DNA of 64,000 nucleotides, taken from positions 682,001 through 746,000 of the forward strand of contig NZ_JAFMZP010000002.1 in the NCBI RefSeq assembly GCF_024436435.1. Direction: 5' to 3'. The DNA comes from Desertivirga xinjiangensis (GTDB lineage: Bacteria; Bacteroidota; Bacteroidia; Sphingobacteriales; Sphingobacteriaceae). Positions 51,608-60,231 of this stretch are shown here, piece after piece. Position 1 is the stretch's first letter. Each line of letters begins with the position of its first letter. The position numbers and the translations under genes were made by a program. The notes beneath the pieces are model-generated. The model did no database searches, had not been told where the DNA came from, and saw nothing but the letters and a program-made list of their open reading frames with translations.

Positions 51608-52753
51608 ATGAAGGAAATGCCGGTTACCGTTAAACGCTCAATAGAACTTTTAGGCCTGGTGCTTATCGGTTTTTTATTAGTGATAGGAAAAGACATAATT
51701 ATGCCTGTTACTATGGCATTTTTTATCAGTATCGTGTTACTGCCTGTTTATCAATTTTTTTTAAGGAAAAAATTTCCTGAATCGCTTGCCATCTTTTTAT
51801 CGATCTTCTTTCTTATTATTCTGGTTGCTTTGTTAGTATGGTTTTTCTCATCACAGATAACCAGCCTGGTATCCGATTTTCCTCAAATCAAGAAGAATGT
51901 GACCACGCATCTAAATTCTTTGAGTAACTGGATAAATGCAAAAACAAAATTTTCTACCAAAGAGCAGATCGATCTGATCAATGAACAGAGCAATAAACTG
52001 CTTAATTATGCAGCAGGAATGCTGAGTGGCGCAGCAGGTTCTGTATCTTCAACCTTACTTTTTGTCGGTCTGCTGCCTATCTATATATATCTGCTTCTCT
52101 ATTACAAAAATGTGCTTCTGCGCTTTATCTTTTTATGGTTCCCTGAAGAAAATCATGAAAAGGTTAGGGAAGCGATGTTAGAAACGAAAGTTATTATTAA
52201 AAGCTACCTGATAGGTTTGGTGATACAGATAACATATATGACTATTATTCTCGGAGGCATTCTTTTGATAATAGGTATTAAACATGCCTTACTTATTGCT
52301 GTGATCTTCTCGTTTTTAAACCTGATTCCTTATGTTGGAGCTTTGATCGGAAATGTGATAGGTGTGCTCCTTACCCTTACTTCAAGTGACGAGTTATGGC
52401 CCATTTTTGCAGTTCTCGGAACCATTGCGCTTGTTCAATTTCTTGACAATAACATACTAATGCCGCGGATTGTCGGTTCGAAGGTCAAAATTAATGCACT
52501 TATTACTATTATCGGTGTTTTTGTCGGCGGAAGCCTTGCCGGAATTTCGGGAATGTTCCTTTCGTTGCCTGTGATCGCTGTGCTGAAAATAACGTTCGAC
52601 AGATCCACTGAGCTTAAACACTGGGGAGTCCTTCTCGGAGACGAAAGGCCGGTAAGAAGCCCAATTTCATCCCCTGAAATGCGATCAGACAAAGAAGAGG
52701 TGCAGCAAAAGATCCAAAAAGATAATAACATAGAGCCAACTAAGAAGAAATAG
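51608..52753 (+). CDS. AI-2E family transporter
   Basis: The 381-residue membrane protein has about eight membrane segments: two pairs near the N-terminus (about 10-80), a central soluble loop (about 85-150, QIKKNVTTHLNSLSNWINAK), and the C-terminal cluster with FSFLNLIPYVGALIGNVIG and LVQFLDNNILMPRIVGSKVKINALITI, the family signature. Members include the TqsA (AI-2 exporter) and sodium/proton antiporter types; substrate here is unknown. A charged C-terminal tail follows. Confidence 0.9.
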   Translation: MKEMPVTVKRSIELLGLVLIGFLLVIGKDIIMPVTMAFFISIVLLPVYQFFLRKKFPESLAIFLSIFFLIILVALLVWFFSSQITSLVSDFPQIKKNVTTHLNSLSNWINAKTKFSTKEQIDLINEQSNKLLNYAAGMLSGAAGSVSSTLLFVGLLPIYIYLLLYYKNVLLRFIFLWFPEENHEKVREAMLETKVIIKSYLIGLVIQITYMTIILGGILLIIGIKHALLIAVIFSFLNLIPYVGALIGNVIGVLLTLTSSDELWPIFAVLGTIALVQFLDNNILMPRIVGSKVKINALITIIGVFVGGSLAGISGMFLSLPVIAVLKITFDRSTELKHWGVLLGDERPVRSPISSPEMRSDKEEVQQKIQKDNNIEPTKKK

Positions 52754-52821
52754 TATTTTTTACTTAAAGCCTGGCCACCGATAAATACTACACATGATTG
52801 TGTATATTTACATATTCTTAA

Positions 52822-54141
52822 GTGGTGGGTATTTATTCTAAAATCAAAGATAGCTGGGAAAGTTTAACTGGATCAGCTTCAGAGTTTCCGTTAGAAAACC
52901 GTCTGTTTAATTCAGCGTGTGTTATCGCGCTGGTGGCTTTCGCGTATCATGTTCCATTCAATTATTTTGTAGGCTTGCCCTTGTCAGCACTTGTAGCCCT
53001 TGTGCTGCTGTTGATTCAGGCTGCATGCTATTACTTATCCAGATTCAAAGGAAAAGTTGTAACCAGTATAATCATCATGGGCTTAAGCGTTTATGCCCTG
53101 TTCGGGCTTAACTATTACTATAATTCGGGAATTCAAGGCCCAACCTTACTGCTTTTTGCACTTTCTTTTTTTCTCATTATAGCTATCGCGCCAGGCTGGC
53201 AGTATAGATGGTGGTTTCTTTTGAACCTGGCAATCGTCGGGGCAATTTTAATATCCGAATATTATCATCCCGACCTGGTTCATCAGACGTATAATACCAG
53301 GTTTGACAGGTTTGCCGACATTTCCTCTTCTTATTTTGTAGTGATAGTTCTGATCTATTACGGTACAGCTTTTCTGGTGAAGAGTTATCGGAAAGAAAGA
53401 AATTCCGCGGAGCAAAAGGCGGAGGAGCTGGAAAAAATCAATGCTGAAAAAAATAAGTTGTTCACTATCATTTCACACGACATAAGAGCACCTTTGTCGT
53501 CTATTCAGAATTACCTTGAGCTTCTTTCCGAGGACTATCTGGAAGAGGAGGAAAGGCTGGAGCTCTCGAAAGAGCTATTATCAAGTACCAGGCGAACGCA
53601 GGAAATGTTGATGAATATTCTTTCGTGGTCAAAGACTCAGCTTGATGGCGCTTCGGTAAATTTAGACCCGGTTGAATTACACTCAACATTACAGTCTACA
53701 ATCGATCTTTGTAAGTCAGTAGCACATAAAAAGGGTATACAAATTATATACCACATATCGGATGATATCACTATACTAGCCGATAAAGACATGCTTCAGC
53801 TAATTGTCAGGAACCTGATAAATAATGCTATTAAGTTTACCAGATTGAACGGCCGGATCGAAGTGAAAGTGCTTGCTGAAGCCGGCGAATGCAAAATTAC
53901 GATAAAGGATAACGGGATAGGGATTAATCCTGAGCGACAAAGAGATCTGTTTTCTCTAAAGGCCAAATCAACTTATGGTACTGGTCAGGAAAAAGGAATC
54001 GGACTGGGTTTGGTATTATGTAAAGAATTCACAGAAATTCAAAATGGTAAAATCTGGTTTGAAAGCTCAACTGATACAGGTACTTCTTTTTTCGTTTCTT
54101 TTCCCTTAGTCGAAAATCATGTATTGATGGCTGTCTCTTAA
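52822..54141 (+). CDS. membrane sensor histidine kinase
   Basis: The 439-residue kinase has six predicted membrane helices (about 30-190), a coiled-coil linker (KERNSAEQKAEELEKINAEKNKLF), an H-box with H219 (IISHDIRAPLSS), and an HATPase domain (N-box RNLINNAIKFT, DNGIGI, GTGQEKGIGLGLVL). The start is GTG at 52822; another GTG follows directly. There is no receiver domain and no adjacent response regulator gene, so it is an orphan kinase. A perfect palindromic terminator follows. Confidence 0.9.
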   Translation: MVGIYSKIKDSWESLTGSASEFPLENRLFNSACVIALVAFAYHVPFNYFVGLPLSALVALVLLLIQAACYYLSRFKGKVVTSIIIMGLSVYALFGLNYYYNSGIQGPTLLLFALSFFLIIAIAPGWQYRWWFLLNLAIVGAILISEYYHPDLVHQTYNTRFDRFADISSSYFVVIVLIYYGTAFLVKSYRKERNSAEQKAEELEKINAEKNKLFTIISHDIRAPLSSIQNYLELLSEDYLEEEERLELSKELLSSTRRTQEMLMNILSWSKTQLDGASVNLDPVELHSTLQSTIDLCKSVAHKKGIQIIYHISDDITILADKDMLQLIVRNLINNAIKFTRLNGRIEVKVLAEAGECKITIKDNGIGINPERQRDLFSLKAKSTYGTGQEKGIGLGLVLCKEFTEIQNGKIWFESSTDTGTSFFVSFPLVENHVLMAVS

Positions 54142-54163
54142 CTTAACCCGTCTGTTCTGCAAA

Positions 54164-54195
54164 AAAACCTATAAGATTCGAATCTTATAGGTTTT
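54164..54195. terminator. bidirectional terminator, 32-bp perfect palindrome
   Basis: AAAACCTATAAGATTC (54164-54179) is followed directly by its exact reverse complement (54180-54195). With the A and T runs on its arms it can terminate both the kinase (plus) and the RNA-binding protein gene (minus). Confidence 0.88.
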
Positions 54196-54244
54196 ATAAA
54201 ACAAATTAAAGGAGCATATTCAAACTCCCGATTTATAGAAATAT

Positions 54245-54664
54245 TTACCAACGATTTCCGCCTCTGCTATCTCTGTCTCTGCCACCGCCATTTCCGCCTC
54301 TGCTATTTCCTGACTTGTTATAGCCGCCTTTGTTATAACCGCCGCCACCTTCGCCCCGGTTAAAGCCACCGCCAGATCCAGATCTGTCAGATCTGCCGAA
54401 GCTTCTCCCTCCAGAATTCTCTCTCTTGTCTTCTGCCTTAGAAACAGAAATCGCTCTACCGTGGAACTCAGCGCCATTTAGCTTATCTATAGCTTCTTGT
54501 CCCTGCTCGTCTTCGGGCATTTCCACAAAACCAAAACCCCTTTTTCTTCCGGTTTCTTTATCCAGGATAAGCTTAACTGATGAAACAGTTCCGAATTCTT
54601 CAAATGTTTGCCTGATATCAGCTTCTTCTAGCTGAAAAGGAAGGCTTGCAACAAAAATGTTCAT
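54245..54664 (-). CDS. RRM-type RNA-binding protein with glycine-rich tail
   Basis: The 139-residue protein has one RNA-recognition motif (residues 1-78), with RNP2 (MNIFVASLPF) and RNP1 (RKRGFGFVEM), and a Gly/Arg/Ser/Asn-rich tail (GGGYNKGGYNKSGNSRGG) typical of bacterial RRM proteins of cold-shock type. It should bind single-stranded RNA. It is divergent from a DEAD-box helicase gene, with 295 bp of AT-rich DNA between, which may contain long leaders. Confidence 0.92.
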   Translation of the reverse strand: MNIFVASLPFQLEEADIRQTFEEFGTVSSVKLILDKETGRKRGFGFVEMPEDEQGQEAIDKLNGAEFHGRAISVSKAEDKRENSGGRSFGRSDRSGSGGGFNRGEGGGGYNKGGYNKSGNSRGGNGGGRDRDSRGGNRW

Positions 54665-54959
54665 GTACTAATAAAATAATGGTGAGAATGAATGAGTATT
54701 ATTTTTAATTAATTAAAAGGTGTTTGTGAAATTCATTAACATAGTTCATAGGCTTTTGTTTGTTGTTAATTTTCTTTCTTTTAAACAATTACTGCATTGA
54801 AGATATGAATAAAGAATGTTTAAATCTATTATTTTTAATAATTTATTTTTCTGAGAAAAATTATCTCTGTCTGTTTTCCAATATCGAATATCAGACAGTT
54901 TAAAGAATAGAGGTCTTTGTGAGATGATTTTGTTATCTTGGCGCAATAACACAAAATAA

Positions 54960-56177
54960 GTGACATTTCAGGATTTTAACTTTCATGAACATTTGCAGGA
55001 GGGCTTGGATAGTATGGGATACAGTGAGCCAACTCCTATTCAGCAGTCTGCTATACCAATTATCCTAAAAGGCCATGATCTGATAGCATGTGCCCAGACA
55101 GGTACAGGGAAAACGGCCTCATACCTGCTGCCGGTTATGGATTACATCAGCAAAACTGATAAAAAGAATATAACTACTCTTATACTTGCTCCAACACGGG
55201 AACTGGCACAGCAGATTGATCAGCAGGCAGAAGGCCTGGCTTATTTTACAGGAATAAGCTCTGTCGCCATTTTTGGAGGAGGCGACGGCATCGTATATGA
55301 ACAGCAACGGCGGGCAATTCAGAATAATGTAAACATCCTGATAGCTACTCCAGGCAGATTAATCGCCCATCTTTCGTCGGGTGTGCTGAAACTGAATCAG
55401 GTTAAACACCTGGTATTGGATGAAGCTGACAGGATGCTTGATATGGGATTTCAGGAAGATATTCTTAGGATTATCAGTTATCTCCCAAAAGAGCGGCAGA
55501 CACTGCTGTTCTCAGCCACCATGCCTTCACGCATACGGAGCCTAGCCAATACTGCTTTAAATAATCCCGAACAGATAAACCTTGCCGTATCGCAGCCGGC
55601 AGCAGGTATCGATCAGCAGATCTATAAGGTGCTTGATGAGCAGAAAATACCACTTATACAATTGATCCTTAATAAAGGAGCATTTTCGAGTGTCATCATT
55701 TTTGCTTCTACCAAAGAAAAAGTTAAAGAGCTTTACAAGGCTTTGCGCAAGATTCATATTGACGCCAAAGCCTTTCACTCTGATCTTGACCAATCAGAAC
55801 GGGAGGAAATTCTTCTTGAGTTTAAAAACAGGAAACTAAAGGTGCTGATCGGAACTGATGTCTTATCGCGAGGGATTGACGTAGAAGGGATAGACCTGGT
55901 AGTCAACTATGACGCTCCTTCCGACCCGGAAGACTATATTCACAGAATTGGAAGAACCGCCCGTGCAGCGACAACAGGTACAGCCATTACGCTGGTAAAC
56001 GAGCGTGATCAAAGAAAACTATCCCAGATCGAAGCGATGATAGGGCGCGAGATACCTTGCAGTATTTTGCCGGATGAAGCAGGGGAGCAGGTTGAATTTA
56101 AACCGTACGTAAAAGCCAAAAAGAATAGAAAGCCACCCCAGGGAAAAAGGAAGTTCAAGCCTAAAACAAGGCAATAA
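54960..56177 (+). CDS. DEAD-box RNA helicase
   Basis: The 405-residue helicase has the Q-motif (YSEPTPIQQSAIP), motif I AQTGTGKT, Ia PTRELAQQ, II DEAD, III SAT, IV (VIIFASTKEKVKEL), V GTDVLSRGIDV and VI HRIGRTAR, then a basic C-terminal tail rich in Lys (KAKKNRKPPQGKRKFKPKTRQ) that probably aids RNA binding. The start is GTG at 54960. It resembles RhlE-type helicases, involved in ribosome assembly or RNA decay. Confidence 0.93.
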   Translation: MTFQDFNFHEHLQEGLDSMGYSEPTPIQQSAIPIILKGHDLIACAQTGTGKTASYLLPVMDYISKTDKKNITTLILAPTRELAQQIDQQAEGLAYFTGISSVAIFGGGDGIVYEQQRRAIQNNVNILIATPGRLIAHLSSGVLKLNQVKHLVLDEADRMLDMGFQEDILRIISYLPKERQTLLFSATMPSRIRSLANTALNNPEQINLAVSQPAAGIDQQIYKVLDEQKIPLIQLILNKGAFSSVIIFASTKEKVKELYKALRKIHIDAKAFHSDLDQSEREEILLEFKNRKLKVLIGTDVLSRGIDVEGIDLVVNYDAPSDPEDYIHRIGRTARAATTGTAITLVNERDQRKLSQIEAMIGREIPCSILPDEAGEQVEFKPYVKAKKNRKPPQGKRKFKPKTRQ

Positions 56178-56460
56178 ATATAGCCGATGTTCGCATATGC
56201 CGGCGCACGCGCATTGTCCTTTAGTTAAGAGATCCAATGTTTGATCAGCGCTGTCCTTAGTCTGTAGCCTGAGTTAAGTGCGCGAGAGACTAAGGATTAT
56301 CCAATAAAAACGGAGTCTTTGACTCCTTAGGCATTAAACACTGCGCTTTAGCGAGTCAGAGACTCTTTCTCATTGCTGAATCCTTAGTGATCCTGCGGAA
56401 CACAAAGGACAGACAAACAGACGATTCTTATATATAACCAAAGATCAGACAGCAAGCTGA
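56178..56460. repeat. convergent intergenic region dense in hairpins and CCTTAG motifs
   Basis: Three inverted repeats are visible: TCCTTAGTCT / AGACTAAGGA (56254-56263, 56287-56296), GGAGTC-TTT-GACTCC (56312-56326) and GAGTC-AGA-GACTC (56353-56365). CCTTAG occurs at about 56255, 56325 and 56382, CTAAGG once inverted, and CCTTTAG near 56219. No frame or tRNA fits. It lies between the convergent helicase and heptose kinase genes. Confidence 0.5.
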
Positions 56461-56494
56461 AAGCTGAAGAACTATTTAAATAGTTCTTCAGCTT
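56461..56494. repeat. 34-bp perfect palindrome at the heptose kinase stop codon
   Basis: AAGCTGAAGAACTATTT (56461-56477) is followed directly by its exact reverse complement (56478-56494). It spans the stop codon at 56472 and the last seven codons of the minus-strand gene. In RNA it would fold into a long hairpin, and on the minus strand it is followed by TCAGCTT, not a T-run. Confidence 0.7.
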
Positions 56495-57452
56495 CTTCAA
56501 TGAGTTGATCTTTGTTGATAGGTACTACACCTATATGCTCGCAAACCAAACCGCCTGCTAAATTCGCTATCGCTGCAGTTTTAAAATCGTCAAAGCCAGC
56601 AGCCAGGCAAAGAGCAGCAGTAGAGATTACAGTATCACCTGCACCCGAAACATCTGCAATGTCTCGAACATGTGCAGGAATGATTCGTTTACCATTTTTT
56701 GATTGTATAAACACCCCATGTTCTGAAAGTGTCACCATTATTTTTTCTGCCCTCAGCTTTTCCTGTAGTTTGTTTACAGCCCTGTCCAAATCGTCGGACT
56801 TTTGCAGGTTAATATCTACTTTTAAACCTTCCCGAAGTTCCTTCAAATTCGGTTTAAACAGTGTGACATCTTTGTAGCTTAAAAAGTTGCGTTTTTTTGG
56901 ATCAACAACAGTTATGATCTTCCGACGATTTGCTTCTGTAACTACCTGAGCGATCAGACTTTCGCTGATAACACCTTTGTCGTAATCTTCGAAAATTATA
57001 GCATCGACTTTTTGATGCTCTAGTATGAATAATATTCTTAACAGCAGATCAGCACTTTCAGAGCTAGTTATTTCTTCATCCACCTCTGCATCGATTCTCA
57101 GCATCTGCTGGTGGTGTCCGATAACCCGTGTCTTAACAGTAGTTGGCCTGCTTGACAGGCGAAGTAAACCTTCAGAACTAAGCTCTTGCTTGTCCATCAG
57201 TTTTATAAACTCGTCTCCTTCTATGTCCGTGCCTATGGTTGCACATATGATAGGATTGGCCCCCAGGGCCTGAATATTCAAGGCTACGTTAGCTGCTCCG
57301 CCCAAACGGTTTTCCTTTTTCTTAACGGATACGATAGGAACAGGAGCCTCCGGAGAAATGCGGTCAACATTTCCCCAGAGGTACGAGTCCATCATCACGT
57401 CGCCAATTACAAGGATATTTAAGTTGTTAAACTGTTGGAACAGCTTTTTCAT
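56472..57452 (-). CDS. hldA: D-glycero-beta-D-manno-heptose-7-phosphate kinase (RfaE1/HldA-like)
   Basis: The 326-residue PfkB-type kinase phosphorylates the heptose precursor used for the lipopolysaccharide core. It shows VIGDVMMDSYLWGNVDRISPE, RLGGAANVALNIQALGAN, HQQMLRIDAE, DYDKGVIS, VDPKKRNF, and the catalytic loop DVSGAGDTVIS. It is the kinase half of HldE, without the nucleotidyltransferase domain. Its 5' end overlaps the aminotransferase stop region by 26 bp on the same strand, and it ends in a 34-bp palindrome. Confidence 0.88.
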   Translation of the reverse strand: MKKLFQQFNNLNILVIGDVMMDSYLWGNVDRISPEAPVPIVSVKKKENRLGGAANVALNIQALGANPIICATIGTDIEGDEFIKLMDKQELSSEGLLRLSSRPTTVKTRVIGHHQQMLRIDAEVDEEITSSESADLLLRILFILEHQKVDAIIFEDYDKGVISESLIAQVVTEANRRKIITVVDPKKRNFLSYKDVTLFKPNLKELREGLKVDINLQKSDDLDRAVNKLQEKLRAEKIMVTLSEHGVFIQSKNGKRIIPAHVRDIADVSGAGDTVISTAALCLAAGFDDFKTAAIANLAGGLVCEHIGVVPINKDQLIEEAEELFK

Positions 57453-58644
57453 CCTTTAATTGTTCTAGAGCGAATTTAATGCGTTTAATAGCTTCTATTA
57501 ATTTCTCGTCTGCTGCCGCATACGACAAACGAATTGAATTCGGATCTCCAAAAGAATCGCCGCTTACAGTGGCTACATGACCAACATTTAAAAGATATAA
57601 TGAAAGATCTTCTGCGTTTTTAATTACAGAACCATTAAATGATTTTCCGAAGAACGAACTTACTTCCGGGAAGAAGTAAAATGCTCCTGCCGGAAGGTTT
57701 ACTTTGATGCCATCAATTTCTTTTAACAAACCGTAAACTAGGTCGCGACGTCTTAAGAAAGTTTTTTGCATTTCCTTAACACTGTCTAAACTGCCTTGAT
57801 ATGCTGCTGTTCCAGCCATTTGAGTGATCGAACAAGTTCCGGAAGTTACCTGACTCTGCAGTTTGTCGATAGCATTCGCAATTTCTTTATTGCTTGCAGA
57901 AAAGCCTAATCTCCATCCGGTCATAGCATAAGCTTTAGACAGACCGTTGATTATGATAACCCTGTCTTTTATACTTTCAAACTCGGCAATAGAAACGTGC
58001 TCTCCAATAAAGTTGATGTGCTCATAAATTTCATCGGAGATAATATATACATCAGGGTGTTTTTCAAAAACCTTTACTAATGCGGCAAGCTCTTCACGTG
58101 TGTAAACAGTCCCGGTTGGGTTGTTAGGTGAAGAAAACATAAATAATTTCGTTTTCGGAGTTATCGCTGCTTTTAATTGTTCCGGGCTGATTTTAAAATC
58201 AGTATCTATCGTTGCATTAATAAATACCGACTCGCCATCTGCTAATTTCACCAGCTCAGAGTATGATACCCAATAAGGTGTTGGAATCACCACCTCGTCG
58301 CCCGGGTTAACAAGGCAAAGGATAGCGTTGGCTAATGACTGTTTTGCCCCGGTAGAAACAACAATCTGGTCGAAATTATATTCAATCTTATTTTCACGCT
58401 TTAATTTAGCGGCTATAGCCTTTCTCAGGTCCGGATAACCGGCAACAGGAGTGTAGTAAGAATAATTTCCATCAATAGCTTTTTTGGCAGCATCTTTAAC
58501 AAAATCAGGTGTAAAGAAGTCTGTTTCTCCAAGGCTAAGGCTGATAACATCTACGCCCTGAGCCGCTAATTCTCTGCCGAGTTTCGCCATTTTTATAGTA
58601 GCTGACTCTGCAAGATTGTTAATTCTGTTCGATAAAATACTCAT
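57427..58644 (-). CDS. aspC: class I aspartate aminotransferase
   Basis: The 405-residue PLP enzyme interconverts aspartate and oxaloacetate with 2-oxoglutarate/glutamate. Features are LGETDFFTPDFV, YTPVAGYPDLRKAIA, VSTGAKQSLANAI, SSPNNPTGTVYT, ISDEIYEHI and the Schiff-base lysine K237 (INGLSKAYAMTGWRLGF). It is of the I-gamma/thermophile type. A -7-like element sits five bases before the ATG. Confidence 0.93.
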   Translation of the reverse strand: MSILSNRINNLAESATIKMAKLGRELAAQGVDVISLSLGETDFFTPDFVKDAAKKAIDGNYSYYTPVAGYPDLRKAIAAKLKRENKIEYNFDQIVVSTGAKQSLANAILCLVNPGDEVVIPTPYWVSYSELVKLADGESVFINATIDTDFKISPEQLKAAITPKTKLFMFSSPNNPTGTVYTREELAALVKVFEKHPDVYIISDEIYEHINFIGEHVSIAEFESIKDRVIIINGLSKAYAMTGWRLGFSASNKEIANAIDKLQSQVTSGTCSITQMAGTAAYQGSLDSVKEMQKTFLRRRDLVYGLLKEIDGIKVNLPAGAFYFFPEVSSFFGKSFNGSVIKNAEDLSLYLLNVGHVATVSGDSFGDPNSIRLSYAAADEKLIEAIKRIKFALEQLKDEKAVPTV

Positions 58645-58649
58645 AAGCG

Positions 58650-58657
58650 CAAATATA
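58650..58657 (-). promoter_or_regulatory. -7 element 5 nt before the aspartate aminotransferase start
   Basis: TATATTTG on the minus strand fits TAnnTTTG and is separated from the ATG at 58644 by five bases (CGCTT). Transcription would begin at or beside the ATG. A T-run (GTTTTTCT) lies about 23 nt upstream in place of TTTG. Confidence 0.42.
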
Positions 58658-58750
58658 TAAAGCCTTTATGTAATGTGTAGAAAAACTTGTATTTTGAATA
58701 AGAAAAATTGGCCGAGTACAGGTACGGCCCGCTGTCTAAATTTATTTCCT

Positions 58751-58783
58751 TTTGAAAATTGACTTATTTATCGCCTACCTTTG
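58751..58783 (+). promoter_or_regulatory. Bacteroidetes-type promoter of the CDF gene
   Basis: TTTG (58751-58754), 21 nt, TACCTTTG (58776-58783): both elements and spacing fit. It overlaps a TTG-initiated frame at 58752, so the real start must lie downstream, at GTG 58800. Confidence 0.6.
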
Positions 58784-58799
58784 CGGAAAACAGATCCGA

Positions 58800-59780
58800 G
58801 TGCATTCTCAAAAGAAGATTATCCTTTTTGCCCTGTGTGTAAGTGTGCTCCTGATGCTTGGGAAGTTCGCGGCTTATTTTATAACTTCATCTAACGCAAT
58901 ACTTACTGATGCCGCTGAGAGCATTGTAAACGTATTAGCGAGTGCATTTGCGTATTACAGCATCTATCTGTCGTCGCAACCCAAAGACTTTAACCACCCA
59001 TATGGGCACGGAAAGGTTGAATTTTTTTCCATGTTTGTGGAGGGAATTCTGATCCTGATCGCAGGCTGCCTTATTTTGTTTAAATCGGTATATAACTTAA
59101 TCTATCCTTCGCAGATTAAAGACCTTTTCGACGGCACTATTATCATCGCTATTACGGGTGTGATTAATTTTTCCCTCGGACAGTATATGATCAACCAATC
59201 TAAAATATTAAGATCGGTTACTCTTTTTGCCGACGGAAAACACCTCAAAACAGATGCTTACAGCAGTGCTGGTTTGGTTGCTGGCTTAGTTCTCATTTAT
59301 CTCACAGGGAACTATTACCTGGATAGCGTTTTATCCATCATCATGGGAGTATATATTGCATATAATGGATATAAACTAGTCCGGAAATCGGTAGGAGCCT
59401 TGATGGATGAGTCTGATCTGGAAAAAGTAGAACAGGTGGTTGAAATTCTGAACAAGAACCGTCATAACAGCTGGATCGACATTCATAATCTTCGGACACA
59501 GAGCTACGGGCATTCACTACACATCGATTGTCACGTTACATTACCCTACTATTTCGAATTGAACAAAGTACACGACGAAATATCAGAGATTGATACCCTT
59601 GTCAATCAAAATGGCTTTTCTCAAACCGAATTTTTCATTCATACTGATCCTTGTCTGCCACAGTGCTGTCACTATTGTCGTATGGATAAATGTCCGGTAA
59701 GGACAGAGGTTCAGAACCGAAATATTGAGTGGACAGTGGAGAATGTGACCAGTAACCATAAGCATTATCAACAAATTTAA
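58800..59780 (+). CDS. cation diffusion facilitator family transporter
   Basis: The 326-residue CDF protein has six membrane segments and the metal-site motif pair SNAILTDAAESIVNVLASAFAYY and KTDAYSSAGLVAGL (Asp residues in segments 2 and 5), NHPYGHGKVEFF and a C-terminal cytoplasmic domain with SYGHSLHIDCHV. The end bears a Cys/His-rich segment (PCLPQCCHYCRMDKC), possibly metal-binding. It should export Zn2+, Fe2+ or similar. I place the start at GTG 58800 because the promoter overlaps the longer TTG frame at 58752. Confidence 0.85.
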   Translation: MHSQKKIILFALCVSVLLMLGKFAAYFITSSNAILTDAAESIVNVLASAFAYYSIYLSSQPKDFNHPYGHGKVEFFSMFVEGILILIAGCLILFKSVYNLIYPSQIKDLFDGTIIIAITGVINFSLGQYMINQSKILRSVTLFADGKHLKTDAYSSAGLVAGLVLIYLTGNYYLDSVLSIIMGVYIAYNGYKLVRKSVGALMDESDLEKVEQVVEILNKNRHNSWIDIHNLRTQSYGHSLHIDCHVTLPYYFELNKVHDEISEIDTLVNQNGFSQTEFFIHTDPCLPQCCHYCRMDKCPVRTEVQNRNIEWTVENVTSNHKHYQQI

Positions 59781-59784
59781 TCGT

Positions 59785-60231
59785 ATGTATCTGTTTAACG
59801 TTCGTGTTTATGGCCTTCTGATTAATGAAAACAACGAGGTTCTTATCAGTGACGAGGAGGAATACGGAATACGTTTCAGCAAGTTTCCGGGTGGTGGTCT
59901 TGAATACGGTGAAGGATTGATAGAGGGCTTAAAGAGAGAATTTGTTGAGGAGTGTAATGTTGATGTTGATGTGCTGAGTCATTTCTACACCACAGATTTC
60001 TTTTGCAAATCGGCATTTAACGAGAGTCAGATAATCAGTATCTACTATTTGGTAAAACCAATAAATGAACTACAGCTACGCTTTAAGCAAGTGGTGTTTG
60101 ATTTTGATAATGAAGGTGATATCAAACAAGCTTTCAGGTGGAAGAAAATTTCAGCACTTGAATTGGAAGACGTTACTTTTCCAACCGATCAGCGTGTGGT
60201 TAAACTTTTAAAAGAAAAAAATATCTCATGA
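59785..60231 (+). CDS. NUDIX hydrolase
   Basis: The 148-residue protein has a NUDIX box (GGGLEYGEGLIEGLKREFVE followed by EC), with G-x5-E-x7-REUxEE present and the final Gly replaced by Asn. It hydrolyses a nucleoside-diphosphate-linked substrate that cannot be named. It starts 4 bp after the CDF stop and overlaps bioA by 4 bp, so translation is coupled. Confidence 0.88.
   Translation: MYLFNVRVYGLLINENNEVLISDEEEYGIRFSKFPGGGLEYGEGLIEGLKREFVEECNVDVDVLSHFYTTDFFCKSAFNESQIISIYYLVKPINELQLRFKQVVFDFDNEGDIKQAFRWKKISALELEDVTFPTDQRVVKLLKEKNIS

Noticed and set aside
54746-54952. Minus-strand frame of 68 codons in the RRM/helicase divergent region
   Set aside because: Rich in Lys, Asn and Leu as expected for AT-rich non-coding DNA, with no recognisable domain; more likely leader or promoter DNA.
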